Of a stretch of DNA of 64,000 nt, positions 25,919 to 36,713 are shown one piece after another. The notes beneath the pieces were generated by a model. That model was not told the DNA's origin, searched no databases, and saw only the letters and a program-made list of their open reading frames with translations. The position numbers and the translations under genes are program-made. Position 1 is the first letter of the stretch, and every line of letters starts with the position of its first letter. Origin of the DNA: Phascolomyces articulosus (lineage: Eukaryota; Mucoromycota; Mucoromycetes; Mucorales; Lichtheimiaceae); contig JAIXMP010000002.1 in the NCBI GenBank assembly GCA_025677815.1, forward strand, positions 744,001-808,000, read 5' to 3'.

Positions 25919-28900
25919 ATGACGGGATCTATATCAGCTTTAAAAGAAGGTGATATCTATACCAGCTATCCAAGTTCACTTGACATGAGTGCCATTCAAA
26001 CAGAAGTTGAACAAGATCAAAATGCAATAACAGCACGCCATTACCGACAAGTAACTGCACATTACACTCGTGATTTGAATGCCGTTCAATCAGAACTATC
26101 TTCTACTATTTTGCTTCATCGTGTACATTCCTATGGACAACAGAAGAAGTACCAAGAAACCTTGGAGGATGCAAATCAAGTACTCAACGCCTTCGCTGCG
26201 CGTGCTTCAGCCCTTTATTTTCTGGAACGCATTGAAGAACTCATGTAGTTGTTTCGACAGGCTATGATACCAACAGGTGACTCTTCCAATGAAGATAGTG
26301 TTAGGTCCACCATGAATCCTTCTTTTGGATTATTCAAAGAATGAATTGATTGTATCTTTCAATAATCTCAAAGCAGGAATAAACGGATCATGACCAAGTT
26401 ACTTTTTGAATTGTCAACACGTATTTTATCCATGCTCTCTTACGAGGACCTCATCCAATTGACAGGCACATGTCGCTTTTGGCGTACAATTTTATGAAGG
26501 AATCGCCCGGCATGTGGCACACCATTGATAGTATTCAGTATGTCCCTCATAGAAACCTTAAGCCCGATATCAGAACTGAAGTACTTGATCCCTAGCACTT
26601 GCTCACCGTTTGGAACATAGGACCGGCACTAAAAAGTTTACATGGGCAAAAGTAACAGCCATTCATTGGTTTCTTAAACAAGTTCCATCGGACCAAGTAA
26701 AACATGTCTAATTGTCCATGTCAACAGAAATTGATTCTGATATAGATGAATTGATTGATGAATATATTGAATCATTTGACAAAGATCCAAAGGATCACCT
26801 CATCATAGATAATGATACCCATGAAGACATGATATCTGAATTTGTTATGCAAGTGCATCATCAAGATGGTGAAATGGGCATGTTGGATAATGATAATGAT
26901 AATGGTGGTAACTGGCTGGAATTAGACAAAAGCAATGATGATAATGATGACGATGACGATGATCAAGACGACGATATGGAGTTAAATCCAAATGTCAAGA
27001 TGGTAGTATTGATAACTGGTTGAAATCGGGTGACGACGACAACGATGACAATAAAAGCGATGATAATAATAATAATGAAGAAGAAGACAACAAATATGAA
27101 TCTTGGGCCAATAATAGACATCCCCAGCGACACACTACTTGTAGGGGATCTCGGACTACAAGACCAAGAAATGCTCAAAGGGGTCAATGATCGCACGTCG
27201 AGGAACAAGAGATGCAATGACTGCAAGAAGAGGAGCTCCATTGTAAACAGCAAGAGGAATGCCTCATGTGCGTGGTGAATCGAGATTAACAACTTCTATT
27301 GGAAGAGAAAATAGACTCGGAGCTGATCCATCTGAACCCATTCCTATTGATGACGATAACGATGATGAAAATGAGCCATTAACAGAAAGTGACGCTGAAG
27401 TTTTTGGAAGAAAGTAATGTATAAGAAAGAACCCTTCCAGAATCGTTTTTCGAAAATTATTCAAACAAAATTGGAATGCTATTGAAAATATAGGTAAAAA
27501 GCGATACAACTATAAAAAGAAAGGGAGAGAGATAGAGGAACGAAGATAAATAATAATAATAATATGGATATTGCTCTATTTTATTACTTCTTAAGAATTG
27601 TGTTCCCAAATACCAAAAGAACATTACACCAAACTATGGGAACATGTCAAGGATATATTCCGAAGTCTAACGATTCGAATTCATGACAATGACAGTACTT
27701 GAACAAAGGGTATCAATGGGTTACGAGAAGCAACACGCATTTGCCCACACCTCGGATACGTAAAATTAGATTACAGTAAAAAGCTCAAATAAGAAACGAC
27801 GGTGTCACTTGCTAAACGCGTATCAGAATCTAAACTTACGCTCAGGGAACTCAATATCAACTGTGTAATCCAACGTAAAATTTTGACTAGCATACTCCAA
27901 AATTCACTACATTTAGTATCACTTGTCATAATCGAAACAAATGAACAACAAAAATTTATTTTTCATGATCGTGGATTTAGAGATATGGCGGGCGTGTACC
28001 TTAAAGTGGTTACCGACAATGCACCAGTTACATTGGAAATAGTTTGCTATCAGAAAACAGATCCTAACTTTGTGGCCGTTTTTACAACCCCAACAGCTAC
28101 AACAATAGACAATGGCCCATATACCAAGATCAAGAAAAGAGGACACAAAAAGCTATTGTTGGAGGGAGATGAGTGGTCCAATAGTAAGAATAAAAACATT
28201 GACGTGGAACTCGGTCATTTTTTTCAAAAAGCATCTCTCTACTTTGGAATGGATTCAGGTGAATCTCGGTATAACGATGACGCAAGCAAATGAACAACAC
28301 TCTTTGGGAACTATTCTTGCCAACGAAGGTGCTCCAATATTACACTATCTGAAACTGTCGGACGCAAGACCAGAAGGAGGAACTACAATGAGCGCTCAAG
28401 ATATGAATGATTTGCTCAAGGCATGCCCAGTGTTGACCACGATTGATATATAAATTAAACATTTTTCTGGCAAAAATGCAGTGGCCGTATTGAACAGCAA
28501 CTATTGTCCCCAGCTTGAAATGTTAGATATCAAATTTTCCTTTAATCCTTACAGTGAAACAATGGCACAACAAATGAGCAAAGAAATGTTTGAAACTCAA
28601 AGAACCGGCAGCAACAGTCCATTACGTGATCTGACCATCACTTACACTGGTGAATCGGATGGACTCTTCGTGTGTATGGCCAAGGAATTTTCCAAGACCC
28701 ATATTACGAGAATTAATATAAAATACAAACTGACTGATATTAACGCATTACTTGAATTCTTGAATCTTCTCAAGGATACTAAAATTGAAAAGTTAGAGAT
28801 CCGGTTGTACTATCCTCTGACGACGCCCATGATGATTGCTGCCGCGCAACTCAAACATTTATATTACTTTAGGCTGTACTTTTCTATTAATAATTCGAGT

Positions 28901-29148
28901 TTAGTTTCCAAAAAAAACACGTAATCAGTTTTTTCAAAGCTTGCCAAAGTACTGAATTGATTGGAATCTGCGAGTCCAGTACTTTGGTTATGGGGGGTTA
29001 GTTCAATCTTTTAATGGCTTCTAGACAAGAAAATGGAGATGTTGGTATATTCCAAGCCATGATTGCGAATGACGACAACCAAGACGAACAAGATTTGTTT
29101 AAAAAATACCATATTACCGACTGGCAGCTTTTATTTCCCTATTATTGA
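25919..29148 (+). pseudogene. TPR/F-box/LRR pseudogene, third member of the family
   Basis: The segments match the intact genes at 1-2070 and 45.4 kb. The N terminus carries the family motif GDIYTSY and a TPR region (about 25963-26245). An F-box follows (LSTRILSMLSYEDLIQLTGT, about 26408-26500), then QVPSDQVKHV (about 26680-26708) as in QVKHIAL of the intact copy. An LRR-like stretch lies at 27802-28920, and a short tail ends at 29148. Stops interrupt it at 26246 and 26341, in the F-box segment, and repeatedly from 27020 to 27800. Frame changes occur near 28260 and 28450. A long Asp/Asn-rich insertion (26712-27080) separates F-box and LRR. Some breaks could be introns, but several lie inside conserved motifs without usable splice sites, so decay is the better reading. 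Confidence 0.75.
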
Positions 29149-29486
29149 GAATCCAAGTGTATATTTACTTATTGCAAATTAAACAAAAGTAAAATGATTT
29201 GTTGCATCTGACTATTTTTTCCATCTTTTGTTGTTCTGACATCACAGCAACATATATATAGGACTAAAACAAAAACAAAAAAAGTGATATAGATTCTGTG
29301 ACATATTTCATTAAGAAATGGAAAGGACTTGTTTGGTATTGGTTTTAATGAGTTTTAATTTTTTTTTTTTCTGTGGTTTTATATGTTTTTTCTTTTAATG
29401 AAAAATAGAATGATAAAACAATTATGAATGTTCATAAAAAGTATGGATAAAGAATAACATCAGCAAATTAATATATAAAATCATAA
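29149..29486. other. spacer between convergent F-box pseudogene and RRM-type gene
   Basis: 338 bp AT-rich, with a T run near 29360. Nothing else is seen. Confidence 0.5.
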
Positions 29487-31932
29487 TCAATCACCATCCT
29501 CATCTGAAGCAATATTGTCAGTTGATAAGCCTGAGTTTGAGGATTCATCCAAATAATTGATCAAATCGGAAGGACAATTTGTTTTACTAATAATTATCAG
29601 ATAGGATAAAAAATAATGAGTCACAGATCACTCTTTTTTTTTGTAGTTGTTATAAAAGATGATCCTACTTACCTGGCTGATAAGATTTGCTTTATTTGAT
29701 TAATACTAATACCTGGGCAAAGCAAAACAGTTCGTACCATCCGTTCCATAAGTGAATCTTTAAATGGATGCTTTGGTTTGTTCATATGCTCCCGTAACAT
29801 GCCTATTTTTTTAAAGAGAATTATGATACTTTTGTTATCAAGTTGATAATCATTATGATAACCGATAAATAAAGTTCACATTTGAAAAAAAAAAAAACCA
29901 TACCAATGTCCAATTTGTAGTATTCGTATAAATGATCACGTTCCATTAAAGTAATGATTTCTGGATGTCGCCAGGGGAACTTGACCATCATTGAAATAAA
30001 ATTTTCGAATGGTCTTGTTGGACACTTCTTCATATAGCGCGACTGAAAAGAATTCAAAAGAAAAGTTGTTATTAGATATCTTTTTATTAGCATTGTATTC
30101 GAAAGATAAAGTATCGTCATTTATAGCATACTGAGGCAAGCCCAGGAGTATATTCTACCTTATGATTTTTACAAAGAGCCAAAAGTGCATCATATTCATA
30201 TTTTTCAACAAGTCGAGGAGGTACGAAAACCGTGTTTTCTTGTCCATCACTATCATTTACAAAGTAAGTTGGTTTTTCACAGATAAACAAACCATTCCAT
30301 TCTGGAAAAACATGTCGAAACAAAGTTTCTTCGTCACTCTTTGTAATTAAAATGACACGACCTTTCAAAAGCAAGGGAGTTTTTAACATTGCTAATGCTG
30401 AATTGAATTCTTCTTCTGATTCAAATTCAATGAAAGCTACGTTTTGCGTTTTATAAGTATGTTTGTCAATCATGATCTATAATGAAATAATAGAAAATAA
30501 TAGGTTGATTCACCAATGAATAAGTATGTCAGTGCATATTTTCTCTCTCCATTATATTCATCATAAAATAGTTGCATGCTAAATAAAACTACTTCTCATT
30601 TATCTTGAACTGAAGTACTCCATGGAATCTATTATAGTAGGGTGGAATAAAACAATCAGTATTTATTTACAATGTTGTCAATTGTAGTAACCATGAAACC
30701 AGAAAAAAGAAAAGCTTTTACATTAGAAATTTGTGCGACATAGAATGTTTGTTTTAAAACAGCGGCAAATTTACTGACAGCTGTCACATGAAATGCAATT
30801 GAGTTGGAAAGAAGCTTCAAGGCATTGTCATGTTGATGATTCACAGTGATCTTTTGATTCGACTTTTTCTCATGGTTATTCTCTTTTTCTCCCTTGATAG
30901 TACATTCTTGAACAGCTTTTTCAAGAGTGGAAACGGAATACTTTTGATAAGAATACACTGGTTTTGGTTGAATAATATTATTGTATTGGCTGCTGTTTAC
31001 ATCAGCAGAAGAAGTTCCTACAACTTTTGACCAAGAAGAAGAAGTTGACTGCCCTTGCTTCTGTTGTTGTTTGCTATTATTAGTAATAAGATTGTCTTCT
31101 GGCATATTACTAACAAGCAAGACACTATTCTTTTGAAGATTGTTTTCATAACTTGTACTAGTATCTTGTTTCCACAATTGGGACCATCGTTCTTGTACAG
31201 TTGTCAATGGCACTAATGTTGACGTTGTCGTTCTTAACTGAGTATCCACATGAACCACGGGTATGTTTTTGTCTTGTTGCTGTGTTTCACCAAAGATATA
31301 GTCATTGTCCAATTGCTTACATTTGTACTCTTTCACTTTTTGAGAACCATGAAAAGGACGAGACGGTTTGATGCGAGAATAAGAAAAACAACCAAGAGGA
31401 GGTTCATATTGATTGGCTGTGTCAAGAAAAGAAAAGTCATTTGTTAAAAGATATTGTTGTTCATCATATTCATTATTAGGTGCTGCTGTCGACAATTTTT
31501 CAACGAAACCATATTTCTTGGTAAAATACGTTCGAGCACATACAGCCTTTTCAAGAAATTGATGGTTTACTATAAAAAAATAATGATGAGTATCGATTTA
31601 CTTTTTCAAGAAAAGAAAAAAGTACCTCATGTTGCTTGCCGTGGCATTGCTTTATTGACGTTGGTATTCTTCTTTTTGTCAAAAGAAAGCTGAAGAAGAT
31701 GACCAAGAGGTTGGTAGCCTTGGGGACCTGTGTCTTTATATATAAATATAAAAGGTTAATACATATAATATAAAAAAGGGAAGGGAAGTCGTCATAACAA
31801 CGAAAACTATTATTCTTCGTATTGTAATAACTTACTTTGATTTAAAAAAGCATTATTATTATTATGAGCAGTAATACTATTGTATATAATATTATTAGTA
31901 TGATGACGATGCTGGTTGTTGTAGTTCATCAT
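29487..31932 (-). CDS. RRM-type protein with a conserved unnamed C-terminal block (copy 2)
   Basis: Exons A 31932-31836, C 31569-30671, D 30476-30132, E 30042-29904, F 29802-29673 and G 29586-29487 join to a 570-codon frame (569 residues). Exon D opens in an RRM-like fold, with NVAFIEFESEEEFNSALAML and LLLKGRVILITKS. Exons E-G carry KCPTRPFENFISMMVKFPW, MERMVRTVLLCPGISINQIK and an acidic tail. These align with the gene at 17.3 kb and have the same exon phases. The N-terminal part is longer than in copy 1, Asn/Gln/Ser-rich and probably disordered. A further 102-bp segment (31727-31626) has good splice sites but an in-frame TGA as its last full codon, and it is frame-neutral (see the separate entry). 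An unannotated earlier start is possible. Likely an RNA-binding protein; target unknown. Confidence 0.72.
31626..31727 (-). other. candidate cassette (poison) exon in RRM-type gene copy 2
   Basis: The segment is bounded by ACACAG on the 5' side and by GAG|GTACTT on the 3' side. It is 102 bases, a multiple of three, and the flanking exons A and C are both phase 1, so including or skipping it preserves the downstream frame. Read in the frame of exon A it encodes 33 residues, then TGA at 31629-31627, immediately before the donor. Inclusion would truncate the protein at about 66 residues. Skipping restores the full 570-codon frame. Alternatives are a retained intron artefact or a recent mutation. 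Confidence 0.45.
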
Positions 31933-32689
31933 GGTTTTATAAAGTAAGAAGTAAAAATGAAAAAAGTGTAACGTAGAAGAGAAAGAAGAAAAAAAACGCG
32001 ACAATTTTATGTGTAACATGAAAATTAATTTTGCATAAAGTTTTCGTGGTCATGAGTTGTGGCCCTGAATGTATAATCAAACTTGAAATCACAAAAAAAA
32101 GGTAATTATTCAAACTCTAATGTCATGTTGTCATGTTGAATGACAGATTATAACTATTTTTTATTCATTTAAAGATCTGCATTATGAAGGATGGGTTGAA
32201 TGTAATTTTATTACTTGAAGAGTAATAACAACAATAATCCTAAGGAAACAACTTTATTTAGGTAAATAACGTAAAACCTAAAGTAGTAGTAAAGAGCAGC
32301 CAATAGAATGATGCTCCGTATACTAATATGAGGGTAAGCTTTTTCCTCACAACTCAGCAACGTCTACTCTTATTTTCTACGTATAAAAGAAAATGAGATC
32401 ATTATTTGTTTACCATCATTTGCATCATTTCAAGGAATGAAGGTTTTTTTTATGTAAAGACCAAATATTCATAGTCTCATAAAATAAAAGAGGTTCCTGG
32501 AGTCATCCAAAGATATTATCCATAATAGCATTCCGGCCATCCTTAACAATTCCTCTATAAAAAGAGAAACAAGTCGATTTATTCTTTCACTTGAACTAAA
32601 AAGAAAAGCAAGAACGTTGATCATTACATCTTTATTTCTACTGCTTGTTCAACAGCTTGTTTAGGCCTAACATTATCAATATGACGACT
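31933..32689. other. intergenic, no gene supported
   Basis: About 750 bp. It holds the promoter of the RRM-type gene on one side and the likely promoter of the decayed adhesin on the other (TATAAAAAG at about 32555). Nothing else is seen. Confidence 0.5.
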
Positions 32690-34190
32690 TTTTCGATGGT
32701 GAACTATTGGATGATACATCAATACTCAATCATTATATACAAGACACTGATATTACGTCTATTAGGTGAGACTTGAGGATTACGTATCTTTCATGGCAGA
32801 TGTAGTATGTTTTCTATTTTCATCGTATTTTATATAGACAACAATAGCAACAGCAAAATAGAGTGCAATGTTAACATGCTAATGGTCAACGTCTAATACA
32901 TGTATGCTATTCTTCTCACAATAGTATAGTTATTTGGATAGTATTTATTTATCGCATTCATTATCGGGGGTAATTTTCCTGGTCCAATTGGGAGGTTACC
33001 TTTGGTCCAGACCAGCCTTTTGATTGCGCTAGTAATGAACCAAAAAATCTTTTCAGTTATACTGCCATGGTTTCTACAAGGATTGAAGCAGGATTGAATA
33101 CAAAAAATCAATGGTAATGTGATGTTTGAAACAAGTTTAACTGATAATATTACGTGACGGAGACCAGTAGGTGTGCTGGTATCCAGAACGGAACCATTGT
33201 ACAATACACTGATAAATCAATAAGTACTGGTTCAGGTTGCATCCGATTATCTTGCTAGACTAGAACCTTATTTGCGTATCGATGAAAATGAAGATGCTTC
33301 TACACTTCGCAATCCTGTACACCATGAATACCATGTATTTACCTTGCATACATGTAATAATATAGAAAGTGGAAATTGTATGAAGGGTCTTCAGATGCGA
33401 GTGATCTGTCTTTGCCAGATCAGATACTTTCGATAGTTCAAATGGAATGGGCCTTCTAGTGATGTTCTTTAAATAATGGTGGACATACTGTCGTTATTTA
33501 TGTGAGTATACCATCCTTCATATCAATACATGTCATTTTTTTCGATTTGCGATTAACCTTTATTTAACATTTTCTGTTTTCCTGTTTTATTACACGAATG
33601 ACTAAAACCAATACAGGTACCCCTTCCTATGGGACAAGATTTTCAAACTACTACTTATAATCCTGATACTGGTTTCTCAAATTGCAAAACTATTTTCAAC
33701 TTTTATGCTGTAGAGAACAATTACAAAACAATCAATAGTATGGCTTTGGTGAATACCACTTATACGTACGGTACCAGAATCTGAAACTGGAGTATTTGAA
33801 GGATTTATTTTCTCCTACAATGGCGAGTCATCATTACAAATGTTTATGCATGCAATATATATATATTACAAAAGAATGGGCCTTTTTATGAATTTACCTT
33901 TCTTTTTTTCTATACTTTTGATACGATGGTATGTAGTCTATTTTAGATCCGAAGAATCTGCAAAACTTGCTGGAAAAATCTTTACAGGATCACTGTACAC
34001 TTCCAATAATGTAGATTTCCAAGGCTTTTCATGTGGTAAATATCAAGGCTGATTCCCTGTTGTTGATTATAACGGAAACAATGCTGCCCTTACTATTACG
34101 ACAACCCCAGTGGTGAATCAAGTCACACCTGTATTTATTCCGATGGAAAATGAATCTAATAATGATTATGAAGGTAATAAAAAAGATTGA
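32690..34190 (+). pseudogene. decayed secreted adhesin-like gene with choice-of-anchor-A-type domain
   Basis: Plus-strand segments in different frames match the order of a choice-of-anchor-A domain. These are a SWSNWEVTFGP-like stretch near 32980, QVASDYLARLEPYLRIDENE near 33234-33290, NNGGHTVVIYV near 33472-33504, KTIFNFYAVENNYKTINSMA near 33690-33750, EGFIFSYNG near 33798-33825 and GKIFTGSLYTSNNVDFQGFS near 33972-34030, ending about 34190. Such domains are found in extracellular matrix or cell-surface proteins. Stops and shifts occur between nearly every block (for example after CGKYQG at 34050). One putative intron lies at about 33502-33617. Family assignment is from remembered motif style and is moderate. 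Confidence 0.5.
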
Positions 34191-34668
34191 GAAATGAAGA
34201 AGAAAGGAAAATATCAGTATATCTATTAAACGATGAAACTTTCACTAGATTTTGTTAATGCTTTCTCTGATATAATAAAAACCATATTTATTTATGATAG
34301 AAAGTAAACAGTGAGATTTTATATTATAAATAATAATAATAAAAAATACATTCTTGGTATTCCATGAAAAACGATTCGCCACACAAGGTGAAAATTGTGG
34401 CCAAAAGTTAGCACATGACCACTCATCCATATTAGGAATTTTGGTACGCAAGCGTGTTTAGACATTTTCGTGAGGTAGCTTAATCACTTTCTTCTTGGCC
34501 ACCTATTAACAGGAAATGGCATACATCATTGCTCTTCTATTTATAGATAGGATGATTGTAGTCATTAGCTATTATAGTCAATTATGGCCCGGAAGGGAGG
34601 GGGCGATTTTCAGAGTATAAAAAGAAGCAGAAACAAAACATACTGAAAGAAACTATTATTAAATTAAA
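34191..34668. other. spacer before the SDR gene
   Basis: 478 bp. A minus-strand frame at 34245-34451 contains MDEWSCANFWPQFSPCVANR but has no start context or partner exon that I can find. A TATA-like TATAAAAAG lies at about 34617, 52 bp before the SDR start, and is the likely core promoter. Confidence 0.5.
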
Positions 34669-35727
34669 ATGTCAAGAATAACAGCGATAAAAAAGAAAGA
34701 AAAAACGATATTCATTTCTGGTGGTTCAAGTGGTCTTGGTCGTGAGGCTGTAAAGCAATTCCTTTCCGAAAATCACACAGTGGTGTTTACTGGAAGAAGC
34801 ATCGAACGTATCCAAGAAACAATAACATGGGTTAACCCTTCTCAAGACGAACGACAACGTTTGTATGGTATTGTCCTAGACCTTGAGAGTCTTACCAGTA
34901 TCCGGGAAACTGTAAAAACATTCAAGTCTCTTGGTATTTCATCACTTGATGTGCTGCTCAACAATGCTGCACGTACCACGGTGAATCTTGAATATGTTGC
35001 CGAGACGACCAAAGTCGAAAAGACCATTTTTGCCAATACCATTGGACCCTGGTAAATACCCTAACTTATATTTTTAGATATCTTCCCCCCTTTCTCTTTT
35101 TATAATAACTATGCATATTTTTATTAAATTTTTCTTTCTGAACGACTGTTACATCTTAGGTATCTTACCTTATTGTTGATACCATCATTACATCCTGGTA
35201 GCAGAATTTTATTTGTCACTTCTGAACTCCATAATCCCAAAACTAACGCACCTATGTCATCCGCCATGAGCACCAAGGAAATTCAAGATCCAGATCTTTT
35301 TGATAAATTGAATGGAAAAGGTCAACCTTATAGTGCACTTCCTTATTATAGTATAAGTAAGCTGGCCGACGTCTGGATCACATATCTCTTTGCAAAAAAA
35401 TTCCCAGATTTCTCCGTCAATACGTTTTGTCCTGGCCTTGTTCCCACCACAGGATTAAATCGACAACAATCTTGGCTCTTCCTGGCTTTCTTCAGATATA
35501 TCCTTTCGCGTTTTCCAGGAGCTATCACTGAACATCAAAGTGTGACTGAATACATGTATTATGCTACAAGTGACGAACTCGAAGGCGTGACTGGAACTTA
35601 CTTTACACATGGCAAACAGAGTGAAAGCTCAGAACGGTCCAAGAATATGGAAGAAGCAGCAAGATTCTGGAACCTTGCATGTGAAATTTGTAGCACACCT
35701 GAACACACAATTACAACCCCATTGTAG
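34669..35727 (+). CDS. short-chain dehydrogenase/reductase (classical SDR, retinol dehydrogenase-like)
   Basis: NAD(P)-dependent oxidoreductase with unknown substrate. Exons 34669-35051 and 35160-35727 are joined by a 108-bp intron (donor TG|GTAAAT, acceptor TTAG) and give 316 residues. The cofactor loop is SGGSSGLG (residues 18-25). NNAA follows at about residue 100. The catalytic serine lies in VTSELHN and the catalytic pair in YYSISK. The PG motif after it is TFCPGLVPT. A hydrophobic segment (WLFLAFFRYIL) near residue 235 may attach to membranes, as in retinol dehydrogenase and WW-domain oxidoreductase relatives. The gene stands alone between a pseudogene and a gap. Confidence 0.92.
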
Positions 35728-36713
35728 TGGCTATAGTTCACTGCTCCTTTCCCATGTCTATATTATAGGTTCTCTATTATATAAATGAAGAATGTAGGGT
35801 TTTACATATATTATATATTTTTACTAAACCTATTATGTTTTATATGTACATAGCATATTGATTGTCTACTTATTTGCTATGAATACTTATAACTGGATGT
35901 TTTTAAACAAGCTTCTGTATAAGTACTTATAAATAAATACTATAATAAAATGCAGTATCACTTGTATTAATATTTAGTATAATGAAAGTATCTTTAATGG
36001 ACAACTATCTGCAAATGCAGACATTTGTGCTTATAGCATACATCGGAAAAATGTCCAAGGCTGTACAAGCCTTGAAAGGCCCTTCAAGATTGTTTAGGTA
36101 CGTCCCCCGCATTGTTGACATTTACACATATTTTCAATGTGGCTTCAATCTTGTACAAGAAGGCTTCTTAGTGTTGCTGCAATCTTAACAAAACTTTACA
36201 GTAACGTGCACCCCAGGCAGCCAGGCAGACAGATCTCTCAGCTTAAAATCGGCTCTCTAAGTTTTATGTGCACAAGTAGGCACCTCTATAGACCCTCCCC
36301 TGAGATAGAAAGTAGGTAACCTATTTTACCTACTCTCTTTTTTGACCACTGCACGCTTTTTGTGTAATTTGATTCATAATAGAACAGTGTAAAATTTTAC
36401 CATCCTTTCTGTTTCTTTGCTCTTTAATCATTATAGCACATTTTACTCCCAACAGTAGCAATAATAATAACAACAACAAAGCTGAACAGCATAGTAATGA
36501 CGGTTAGGGTGCTCCATATATTTCTTTGAAATATGGATCTAGAAATCTGTCAGCATGGAATATCTTCCTTTATTACTCATCTCTTCCTAGGGATGACGTC
36601 CTTATTATTCATCTATAAAAAATGTAAAAGCGAGTCTGTATTATTTTTATATATTTGTAAAATTCAAATTATATTAATGGTGATGTGTTATTATATATTA
36701 TTAATAGAGCTTG
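35728..36713. other. intergenic with a palindrome, no gene supported
   Basis: About 1 kb. It contains a hairpin at 36311-36334 (listed separately) and a moderately GC-richer patch (36060-36310) that stands out from its surroundings and could be the remnant of a mobile element. No coding frame is supported. Confidence 0.45.
36311..36334. repeat. perfect 9-bp inverted repeat
   Basis: AGTAGGTAA at 36311-36319 pairs with TTACCTACT at 36326-36334 around a 6-base loop. A T-rich run follows at 36335-36343. Confidence 0.7.

Noticed and set aside
34245..34451. Minus-strand frame with SCANFWPQFSPCVANR
   Set aside because: It looks partly coding, but no start or second exon could be found, so it is mentioned only in the spacer entry.
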